Shown here: positions 36,300 to 43,610 of the stretch, piece by piece
Position numbering within the stretch: position 1 is the stretch's first letter
Layout of the letters: each line of letters starts with the position of its first letter
Assembly: GCA_019116365.1 (NCBI GenBank)
Contig: DXBT01000016.1
Location: 5,221-69,220, forward strand
DNA from: Barnesiella merdipullorum
GTDB lineage: Bacteria; Bacteroidota; Bacteroidia; Bacteroidales; Barnesiellaceae
Direction of reading: 5' to 3'
Length of the DNA stretch: 64,000 nucleotides
Notes under the pieces: model-generated
What the model saw: the letters and a program-made list of their open reading frames with translations, nothing else
Told to the model about the DNA's origin: nothing
The model's database searches: none
Position numbers and translations under genes: made by a program

Positions 36300-37217
36300 T
36301 TAAAATTTGTTGCAACGCTCAAAGAAACCGATGGCCTCCAACTCGGCCTTCATGCGGGCCTCTTCTTCATCGGTCATGTTTTGGAAGGGCGTGCGGTTCT
36401 TGCCCAGGTCGAGACCTATCAACTTCATAATGCGTTTACCGGCCACGATATTGCCCCGGTAGTGGCAGATTACGTTGATGACAGCCTGAGCGAAATTCTG
36501 GAGTTCGCGAGCCTTCTCGATATCGCCGGCGTTCCAGGCATCGATGATACCTACCAGATTGACGCCGTTATAGTTGGTCGTACCGCCTATTCCCCCCTGA
36601 GCGCCACCCATGGCCAACGAAGGAAGTATGGTTTCGTCCTGCCCGTGCAACATATCGAATTTGCCGTTTTTGTAGAGACGGCACTGATTGTACTCATAGA
36701 TACTTTCATAGGTATATTTGATACCGGCAAAGTTGGGGATACGCCCATCCACGGCCTCGAGAAAGGCGGTCATGGGCAGATAGGCCCCATTGAAAGCGGG
36801 GATATGATAATAGTAGAAGGGCAACTGCGGGGCTCCGGCGGCAATCTCTTCGCAGTACTTCACCAGCTCCTCGATACGACCCACCTTGGGAAAGGGAGGC
36901 GCCATGGCTCCGATACCCCATGCGCCTATCTTCTGGGCATGTTCGGCCAACCGTCTGCTCTCTTTCACACAACAGCTACCTACGTGCACAATCACCTTGA
37001 ACCCGGCGGGAGCCACTCGCACCCACTCTTCGGCCAGTCTCATGCGCTCCTCCTCGGTGAGCATATAGCCCTCGCCCGACGAGCCATTGATAAATACACC
37101 TTTCAATCCATTCTTGACCAACATGCGGGCATAGGCCTCTATCGGCTCAAGATTCACCTCACCATTTTCATAGAACGGTGTAAACGGCGCATCAATCAAT
37201 CCTATTATCTTTTTCAT
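36300..37217 (-). CDS. nanA: N-acetylneuraminate lyase
   Basis: The 305-residue (beta/alpha)8 enzyme splits sialic acid into N-acetylmannosamine and pyruvate. GSSGE (45-49), Tyr137 in FYYYHIPAF and the Schiff-base Lys167 in FAGIKYT are in the expected places. A TATTTTTG promoter box at 37255-37262 makes it the first gene of the operon nanA-AGE-MFS-yhcH. Related DapA-type lyases are possible, but context supports NanA. Confidence 0.94.
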   Translation of the reverse strand: MKKIIGLIDAPFTPFYENGEVNLEPIEAYARMLVKNGLKGVFINGSSGEGYMLTEEERMRLAEEWVRVAPAGFKVIVHVGSCCVKESRRLAEHAQKIGAWGIGAMAPPFPKVGRIEELVKYCEEIAAGAPQLPFYYYHIPAFNGAYLPMTAFLEAVDGRIPNFAGIKYTYESIYEYNQCRLYKNGKFDMLHGQDETILPSLAMGGAQGGIGGTTNYNGVNLVGIIDAWNAGDIEKARELQNFAQAVINVICHYRGNIVAGKRIMKLIGLDLGKNRTPFQNMTDEEEARMKAELEAIGFFERCNKF

Positions 37218-37254
37218 CTTCGCTGCGTTTATAAATTGTTTTATTAACTACCCG

Positions 37255-37262
37255 CAAAAATA
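37255..37262 (-). promoter_or_regulatory. Putative nanA operon promoter -7 box
   Basis: TATTTTTG on the minus strand, 38 bases before the nanA start. Confidence 0.5.
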
Positions 37263-37335
37263 GGATTTTATATTTATTAATACAAATGAAACCAAGAAAA
37301 AATATCGACTCCTCGAAAGCCTGCCGAGAGCGCAT

Positions 37336-38466
37336 TTAGTTCAGAGGCTCAACCTGTATATTTCCCTCATTCTCACTTAACACAAAAGCTCCTATCTGCG
37401 AGCTTCTTATCCCCGGCTTCACCTCGCCGCAAATCATGAAAAGCCTGTCGCCAAAGTGCAGCAGCGCACCCCCAGCTCTATCCATTCCTGTCACAGAGTC
37501 GCAAACCGTCCAACGGGCAAGGGCCGGGTCGTAAACAAGCACATCGCTATTAAACCGATACCACTCGACCGGCTTTTCCAGATAATCGGGAGGTACATTC
37601 CCCTCCATGGCTTCCTTAAATATTTTATAATCTACGCCCCCGGTCAACAGCAATTTGCCATCGACTGCCACACCACTTCCCCCCGAGAGAGCATACTGCC
37701 CGCCATCGGCTCTGGAGGGAAAAGGTATAGGTTCGCCCCACTCGCGCGTGACGATATCGTAGGGTACCATATCGGCTGGAATCGTACAGGTATTGGTCGG
37801 ACGGTCGTAGCAGAAACCACCGGCCAAATAGAGTTTTCGCCCTACCGCCAGCAAGACGGGTTGTACCCGGACGGGGTCGGGATAATCGGGCAATCGGCTC
37901 CAGACCGTATCGCCTGGAGCAAGGGCATACAGCGCGCGACCGCCATCAGGCTGGTTGCCACCGGTCACATAAACAACCCCTTGGACCGATGCGGCAGCCC
38001 CATTGTCGATCGGCGAAGGTAATGCGGGCAGGTCGTTTAGCGTGAAATGCACCTCACCGGCAGGCCCCGCCTGCCGTTCCATACGAAATACACGGGTCAC
38101 GGCCGAGTCGGCACCAAGGCCACCCACACACACCAACCCCTCGTCGGTCACGGCCGAGGCGCCATAGGCCAACGACTCAGGCATATCGGGGAGCGACTGC
38201 CACCCACTATCGACCCGATTCAGATCGAGGGCATAAAAGCGATTGCAAAAACGTTTGGCCCCGCCCCGGGCAGCAGGCACATCGGGGAAATTGCAACCGC
38301 CGCCCACCACCATATAACCGTCCAGCACACCGGCAAAGGGAGCCGAAACACCGCCCGGTACAGGATAATCGGGCAACTCACCCACACCCCTTGTGCCGCT
38401 TGCCGTGCAGCCACACATCATCACAAGGACTGTGCCGAGAATTATCAAACATTCTGTCGCTTTCAT
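37336..38466 (-). CDS. nanM: Kelch-repeat lipoprotein, sialic acid mutarotase-like
   Basis: From ATG 38466 the protein has 376 residues with a lipoprotein signal (MKATECLIILGTVLVMMCGC). Six kelch-type blades follow, with motifs such as GYMVVGGGCNF, GLVCVGGL, VYVTGGNQ, LYLAGG and LLLTGG. Cyclically permuted mutarotases of the NanM type convert alpha- to beta-sialic acid. The neighbouring nanA and AGE genes support this role. The start was chosen for the signal peptide. Confidence 0.85.
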   Translation of the reverse strand: MKATECLIILGTVLVMMCGCTASGTRGVGELPDYPVPGGVSAPFAGVLDGYMVVGGGCNFPDVPAARGGAKRFCNRFYALDLNRVDSGWQSLPDMPESLAYGASAVTDEGLVCVGGLGADSAVTRVFRMERQAGPAGEVHFTLNDLPALPSPIDNGAAASVQGVVYVTGGNQPDGGRALYALAPGDTVWSRLPDYPDPVRVQPVLLAVGRKLYLAGGFCYDRPTNTCTIPADMVPYDIVTREWGEPIPFPSRADGGQYALSGGSGVAVDGKLLLTGGVDYKIFKEAMEGNVPPDYLEKPVEWYRFNSDVLVYDPALARWTVCDSVTGMDRAGGALLHFGDRLFMICGEVKPGIRSSQIGAFVLSENEGNIQVEPLN

Positions 38467-38494
38467 AAAAACAGATAAAAAGGTTACCGACAGC

Positions 38495-38502
38495 CAAATG
38501 TA
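38495..38502 (-). promoter_or_regulatory. Promoter -7 box of the kelch mutarotase gene
   Basis: TACATTTG on the minus strand, facing away from the identical box at 38567-38574. Confidence 0.6.
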
Positions 38503-38566
38503 ACGATAAAGCTTCAGCTTCCTGCACTTATTGTCCGAAAAATTTAGCAACTTGAGAATTAAATCC

Positions 38567-38574
38567 TACATTTG
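38567..38574 (+). promoter_or_regulatory. Promoter -7 box of the ROK regulator gene
   Basis: TACATTTG with TTTA 20 bases upstream in the -33 position; the ATG at 38603 follows after 28 bases. Confidence 0.6.
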
Positions 38575-38602
38575 CATAAACGAAAAACCCCTTATACAAG
38601 CC

Positions 38603-39814
38603 ATGAGCCTGCTCTCCGAAATAGAAAAAGGCACCCGCAGTGCCGCCATGAAGAAAAAGATTATAGGTTTCTATCTCTACAACCAGTCGGCCACCCTGCC
38701 CGACCTGGCCAAAGAGCTGAACATAAGCGTCCCCACCGCCACCAAGTTTGTTACCGAAATGCTCGACGACGGCTACATCATCAGCTATGGCAAGATGGAG
38801 ACGGCCGAGGGGCGCCCGCCCACGCTGTACGGGTTGAATCCCGAGTCGGGCTATTTCATTGGCGTGGACATCAAAAAATTCTCCATAAACTTTGCCCTCA
38901 TGAACCTCATCGGTGGAATCATCGAGACCCGCATGGGAGTCGAATGCCAGTTGGAGAATACCCCCGAGGGGCTTGAGATACTGTGCAACCACATACGCGA
39001 TTTTCTGGAGGCCATCAGCATCGACAAAAGTAAGATACTTAACATTGGCATCAACATCTCGGGGCGGGTCAATCCCGAGTCGGGGTTCAGTTTCTCCCAG
39101 TTCAATTTCGAAGAGCGCCCGCTGGCCGAAATCCTGACCGAGCGGATAGGCGTCGAGGTAAGTATCGACAACGACACCCGCGCCATGACCTATGGCGAAA
39201 TGGTCAAAGGGGTGGTCAAGGGCGAGAAAGACATTATCTTCATCAACCTCAGTTGGGGGCTGGGTAGCGGATTGATATTCGACGGCAAACTGTATAAAGG
39301 CAAATCGGGATTCAGCGGCGAGTTCGGCCACTTCGGCGTGTTTGACAACGAGCGCATCTGCCACTGCGGCAAGCGGGGATGCCTCGAGACCGAAGTCTCG
39401 GGCGAGGCGCTCTATCGGGAGTTGCTGCGATGTGTACACGAAGGGAAACAGTCGATACTCTCGGATCGCATCCAACACGACGAAGCCTCGCTTACCCTGC
39501 TCGACATCATAGACGCCACCAACAAGGAAGATTTGTTGTGCATCGAACTCACCGAAGAAATCGGTCAGAAACTGGGACGATACCTGGCCAGCCTCATCAA
39601 CCTGCTCAACCCCGAGCTGGTCGTTATCGGGGGTGTACTCGCCCAAACCGGCGACTACATACTGCAACCCATCAAGAGTGCCGTACGCAAATACTCGCTC
39701 AACCTGGTCAACAAAGACTCGGCCATCGTCCTCTCTAAGCTCCAGGATAAGGCGGGTGTGGTGGGTGCCTGCATGCTTGCCCGCTGCAAAATGTTCGATT
39801 GCGACAAAAGCTAA
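38603..39814 (+). CDS. ROK family transcriptional regulator or sugar kinase
   Basis: From ATG 38603 the protein has 403 residues. A winged helix-turn-helix (about 20-75; LPDLAKELNISVPTATKFVTEMLDDGYI) precedes a ROK sugar-kinase fold with GVDIKK, DNDTRAM, SWGLGSGLI and the zinc site CHCGKRGCLETE. It is divergent from the nan genes and probably a NagC-like repressor responding to sialic acid or an amino sugar. Whether it has kinase activity is open. The unit ends shortly before the convergent GNAT gene. Confidence 0.9.
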   Translation: MSLLSEIEKGTRSAAMKKKIIGFYLYNQSATLPDLAKELNISVPTATKFVTEMLDDGYIISYGKMETAEGRPPTLYGLNPESGYFIGVDIKKFSINFALMNLIGGIIETRMGVECQLENTPEGLEILCNHIRDFLEAISIDKSKILNIGINISGRVNPESGFSFSQFNFEERPLAEILTERIGVEVSIDNDTRAMTYGEMVKGVVKGEKDIIFINLSWGLGSGLIFDGKLYKGKSGFSGEFGHFGVFDNERICHCGKRGCLETEVSGEALYRELLRCVHEGKQSILSDRIQHDEASLTLLDIIDATNKEDLLCIELTEEIGQKLGRYLASLINLLNPELVVIGGVLAQTGDYILQPIKSAVRKYSLNLVNKDSAIVLSKLQDKAGVVGACMLARCKMFDCDKS

Positions 39815-39851
39815 GCGGCCAGGCACGTTCAACCGGCAACCACTGCGAGTG

Positions 39852-40115
39852 TCAACCCTGTATATACGAGGGATGACGTTTCAACCACGCGGCCGCGTAT
39901 TCGCACGAGGCACACGGAGTGAGGCCCTGTGCAAGTGCATAGTCATACGCCTCCTTGACCAAAGCGGCTGCAATGCCACGACCTCCAATCTCGGGAGGAA
40001 CAATGGTATGTTCTATATCAAGGCAATCATTGTCAATCACATACGACACATAAGCTCTCACGCCATCGACCACGGTCTCGAACAGGCAGTGCGACATATC
40101 ATGTACAATCTCCAT
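39852..40115 (-). CDS. Small GNAT-like N-acetyltransferase
   Basis: The 87-residue protein starts MEIVHDMSHCLFETVVDG. The core IEHTIVPPEIGGRGIAAALVKEAYDYALAQGL is the acetyl-CoA-binding part of the short YidJ/NATD1-type GNAT family, and the C-terminal CEYAAAWLKRHPSY is typical. A longer open frame upstream has no similarity. It lies 13 bases after the TspO-like gene and is probably co-transcribed. Confidence 0.88.
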   Translation of the reverse strand: MEIVHDMSHCLFETVVDGVRAYVSYVIDNDCLDIEHTIVPPEIGGRGIAAALVKEAYDYALAQGLTPCASCEYAAAWLKRHPSYIQG

Positions 40116-40128
40116 AATCCGGCATATT

Positions 40129-40590
40129 TTAGTTATACAAATATATATATCCGTTGAGGTAGGTTGCAAACAAAAGCCACACAAAATAGGGCACAAACAG
40201 CCAAGCCGCCGCCCGATCGCGCCGATAGGCCCCCACCATATAGACCAGCACCAACACATCGAGCAACAAGATATCGACCAGCCCCAGCAGCGGATACCGG
40301 AAAGTAAAAAAGCACAGGCTCCACAAGAAATTGAGAACCAGCTGCGCCCCCCATATTCCAAAGAGAATACGATCACGACAACGCCCAATCAACCGTCCCA
40401 ACGAGACTCCCATACACACATAAAGCAGACTCCAGGCAATGGGGAAAGCTATACCGGGAGGCGTGAGCACCGACTTGTCGAGAAACGGATACCATTCGAC
40501 CATCGACCGGGTTTGAAAAAAACTGGCCGAGAACCCTACTCCCAGACACAACAGTGTGGGCAGCAGATAATACAAGATTTTTCGCATCAT
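40129..40590 (-). CDS. tspO: TspO/MBR family membrane protein
   Basis: The 153-residue protein has five membrane helices. WYPFLDKSVLTPPGIAFPIAWSLLYVCMGVSLG and ILFGIWGAQLVLNFLWSLCFF are the conserved TspO stretches (tryptophan-rich sensor, porphyrin/steroid binding). Two consecutive Met codons (40590 and 40587) are possible starts. The ligand in this organism is unknown. Confidence 0.9.
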   Translation of the reverse strand: MMRKILYYLLPTLLCLGVGFSASFFQTRSMVEWYPFLDKSVLTPPGIAFPIAWSLLYVCMGVSLGRLIGRCRDRILFGIWGAQLVLNFLWSLCFFTFRYPLLGLVDILLLDVLVLVYMVGAYRRDRAAAWLFVPYFVWLLFATYLNGYIYLYN

Positions 40591-40969
40591 GGTTTTCTCT
40601 ATTTTAAATATAACTTTCCAACAACTGGAGCACGTGTAAAGTTTATCGCTCCCCCAAAGCAGATACCCAATATATCCTCCATCCACGAGACAGGCCACTC
40701 AAAACGGCAATACCGAGTTTTTCGCCATCCGGGCTTTGGAATATTGCCACAATGGTTGTATTTTTGAAGCCAAATGAAGAACCGATGCAGGACGTTGAAA
40801 GAGGATACACTACCGGTGAAGTGGATATAAGCCCGGCAAACCATTGGCTGTCAAATATCAAGGGAAGCCACCTGTCTCTCGAAAAAGTTACCTGCATTTC
40901 AAATTCATTTCAAATTTGAAATTCATTTTTGTGGCATGAAACTTTAATCATGACAAAAAACAGTACGCT
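40591..40969. other. Divergent intergenic region with a 16-bp palindrome
   Basis: About 380 bases between tspO and the porin gene. ATTTCAAATTTGAAAT at 40907-40922 is a perfect palindrome about 50 bases before the porin start and may be an operator. CATTTTTG at 40924-40931 differs by one base from the -7 consensus. A minus-strand frame of 84 codons (40643-40897) is not convincing. Confidence 0.45.
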
Positions 40970-42247
40970 ATGAATCCTCTACGACTCTTTTTATCGGCAT
41001 TATCTTTCACGCTGCTTGCCTGGCCCGCATCGGCCGATACACAAGCCTTCAAAAACGATTCACTCAACATCACGCTCCCCAACACCAATTATGCCGACGA
41101 ATTGAGAGACATACGCATGCACATGCCCGATATCGAAGTGGGCAACGGCATATCGTTCCAACCCAAAAACAAAAGCTATAAACTCACCATGCGCATCCGC
41201 ATGCAGAACATAGTCGATGTAGGGTTCAACGACAAGTTCGAAGCTCAAGACATCGATGCCCGGGTAAAACGGCTGCGACTGCGCTTCGACGGCTACATCT
41301 ACACTCCCAAACTCACCTACCTCGTGCAATTGGGATTCACCCCCTACGACATGAAAACCCTGCCCAACGGCAACAGCAATATCGTGCGCGACGCCATGAT
41401 TTATTATGTGCCCAACGCCACATGGAACATCGGGTTCGGTCAAACCAAGATTCGGGCCAACCGGGCACGCGTCAATTCGTCGAGTGCCTTGCAGTTTGTC
41501 GATCGCTCCATCGTCAACTCCGAGTTCAATCTCGACCGCGACTTCGGTCTGTTCGGCGAGTACAACCAGCACCTGTTCGGGACATTCGACCTGGCCGCCA
41601 AAGCCTCGATTACAACCGGCGAAGGCCGTAACTGGGGCAACAGCAAAGGAAGCGGACTCGCCTATACCGGCCGTGTGGAATTCTTCCCTTTAGGCCGGTT
41701 CAAGGGTAAAGGCGACGCCATCGAGGGAGACTTCGAGCGCGAGTCCACCCCCAAGATTCTGCTGGCCGGAGCATATAGCTACAACGACCGCGCCATGCGG
41801 GCCCAAGGCTCCAACGGCGATTGGCTAATCTCCAACCAAACCCGCAACCTGTCGTCCTACTTCGTCGATTTCATTCTCAAGTACCGAGGTTTTGCCTTCT
41901 ATACCGATTTCATGGGACGCGCATGTACCACCTCGCCCCTTATCAAATCGGGTGAAACGGTAGAGCAATACATCCTCACCGGCATGGGTATCAACGTGCA
42001 AACAAGCTATCTGTTCCCCTCCAACTGGGAGATTGCCCTGCGCAACTCCATCATCCTGCCCGACCGTGAGGTGCAACCCCATGCCAATTACCGCAAATAC
42101 AACCAATCGACGCTGGGCGTGACTAAATACCTCATCGACCACCGGCTCAAAGTACAGGCCGACCTCTCCTACAACTACAAGGATGAGTTCACCGCCACCA
42201 ACTACAACCGCTGGCAACTGCGATTCCAGATCGAGCTCGGGTTTTAA
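40970..42247 (+). CDS. Porin, phosphate-selective O/P-like
   Basis: The 425-residue outer-membrane protein has a signal peptide (MNPLRLFLSALSFTLLAWPASA). KLTMRIRMQNIVDVG, RVKRLRLRFDGYIYTPKLTYLVQLGF and the C-terminal strand WQLRFQIELGF are typical of the OprO/P-type porins of Bacteroidetes. Its substrate is not evident. It lies 46 bases before the PatB-type gene, so the two may share a transcript. The palindrome upstream could be a regulator site. Confidence 0.85.
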   Translation: MNPLRLFLSALSFTLLAWPASADTQAFKNDSLNITLPNTNYADELRDIRMHMPDIEVGNGISFQPKNKSYKLTMRIRMQNIVDVGFNDKFEAQDIDARVKRLRLRFDGYIYTPKLTYLVQLGFTPYDMKTLPNGNSNIVRDAMIYYVPNATWNIGFGQTKIRANRARVNSSSALQFVDRSIVNSEFNLDRDFGLFGEYNQHLFGTFDLAAKASITTGEGRNWGNSKGSGLAYTGRVEFFPLGRFKGKGDAIEGDFERESTPKILLAGAYSYNDRAMRAQGSNGDWLISNQTRNLSSYFVDFILKYRGFAFYTDFMGRACTTSPLIKSGETVEQYILTGMGINVQTSYLFPSNWEIALRNSIILPDREVQPHANYRKYNQSTLGVTKYLIDHRLKVQADLSYNYKDEFTATNYNRWQLRFQIELGF

Positions 42248-42293
42248 ACCGGCTCAACAGACTCCGATAACCTAATACCTAAACAACACACAT

Positions 42294-43478
42294 ATGGCTA
42301 TTCAGTATGATTTTGACACCATCATCGATCGGCATCACACCGGTGCCATGAAAACCGATGTGCTGAGCGAACGATACGGACGCGAAGACCTTATCCCCCT
42401 GTGGATTGCCGACATGGACTTTGCCGTAGCGCCTCCCATTACCGAAGCGCTTGTGCAACGCCTGCATCACCCCGTTTATGGATATGCCGAGGCTCCCGCC
42501 AGCTATTGGCAATCGATTATCGACTGGCTCAAATATCTGCACAACTGGGACGTAAAGCGCGAGTGGATTACCTATATCCCCGGTATCGTCAAGGGCATAG
42601 GGCTAGCCGTGAACGTATTCAGCGACCCCGGTGATAAAATCATTATACAAACCCCTGTCTATACCCCCTTCATGGCAGTGCCCGAGGGTAACGGACGGCA
42701 AGTGGTACACAACCCCCTCAAGTGGAACGGTACCCACTACGAGATGGACTTCAACCACCTCGAGTCGATTATCGACCCGCAGTGCAAACTGTTTATCCTC
42801 TGCAACCCCCACAACCCAGGTGGTGTCGTGTGGCCGCTCGAGACTCTGCAACGGGTAGCCGAGATATGTGCCCGCCACCACATCCTCATCATTGCCGACG
42901 AGATTCATGCCGACATGCCGATCTTCGGCTCCAAGCATCACCCCTTTGCCTCGGTATCGGAGACAGCCGCCCAAAACAGTATTTCGTTCGGGGCACCCTC
43001 CAAGACCTTCAACATCGCCGGTCTGGTGAGCTCCTATGCCATCGTGCCCAACCCCACGATACGCCAGCGCTTCTTCGACTGGCTCACCGCCAACGAGCTG
43101 AACGAGCCCACCTTCATGGCCACCATCGCCACCGAGGCCGCCTATAACCATTGCCGCGACTGGCGCGAACAGATGCTGGCCTATGTCGAAGGGAATATTC
43201 TCTTTGTCGAGGATTTCCTCAAGCAACACATCCCCGCCATCAAAGCCATACGCCCGCAAGCCTCGTTTATCGTGTGGCTCGACTGCACCCGTCTGGGACT
43301 CGACCACGACGCCCTCATCGACCTCTTTGTCGATAAAGCCCGGCTCGCCCTCAACGACGGCGAGATGTTCGGGCCCGAAGGCAAAGGACACATGCGACTC
43401 AACGTGGGCACACCGCGAGCCGTGCTGCAAAAAGCACTCGAGCAACTCGCAACGGCAGTGAGCCTTTTCAACCGATAG
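42294..43478 (+). CDS. patB: PatB/MalY-type aminotransferase, probable cystathionine beta-lyase
   Basis: The 394-residue fold-type I PLP enzyme starts MAIQYDFDTIIDRHHTGAMK and has PLWIADMDFAVAPPI, TPVYTPF, CNPHNPGG, the aspartate in IIADEIHADM and the PLP lysine Lys237 in FGAPSKTFNIAG. PatB/MalY proteins split cystathionine or cysteine conjugates to pyruvate, ammonia and a thiol. The substrate here is inferred from the family. Confidence 0.92.
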   Translation: MAIQYDFDTIIDRHHTGAMKTDVLSERYGREDLIPLWIADMDFAVAPPITEALVQRLHHPVYGYAEAPASYWQSIIDWLKYLHNWDVKREWITYIPGIVKGIGLAVNVFSDPGDKIIIQTPVYTPFMAVPEGNGRQVVHNPLKWNGTHYEMDFNHLESIIDPQCKLFILCNPHNPGGVVWPLETLQRVAEICARHHILIIADEIHADMPIFGSKHHPFASVSETAAQNSISFGAPSKTFNIAGLVSSYAIVPNPTIRQRFFDWLTANELNEPTFMATIATEAAYNHCRDWREQMLAYVEGNILFVEDFLKQHIPAIKAIRPQASFIVWLDCTRLGLDHDALIDLFVDKARLALNDGEMFGPEGKGHMRLNVGTPRAVLQKALEQLATAVSLFNR

Positions 43479-43529
43479 GTTACGAGCCACTTTAGCGACA
43501 AAGAAATATCTTTTTCGGAAAATATTTTA

Positions 43530-43537
43530 TACTTTTG
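43530..43537 (+). promoter_or_regulatory. valS promoter -7 box
   Basis: TACTTTTG, 73 bases before the valS start. Confidence 0.6.
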
Positions 43538-43546
43538 CACCCAATT

Positions 43547-43572
43547 GGTACAAGGGCCGATACCCTTGTACC
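43547..43572 (+). promoter_or_regulatory. Hairpin at the start of the valS leader
   Basis: GGTACAAGGG and CCCTTGTACC form a perfect 10-bp stem with a CCGATA loop. It begins within a few bases of the expected transcription start. No T run follows, so it is not a simple terminator. Confidence 0.5.
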
Positions 43573-43610
43573 GCTTAACGCTAAGAAAGAATATCAGAAT
43601 AAATCGCTTT

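Noticed and set aside
40643..40897. Minus-strand frame of 84 codons upstream of tspO
   Set aside because: It has no signal, motif or plausible neighbour spacing, and overlapping frames of similar length exist; it is most likely chance.
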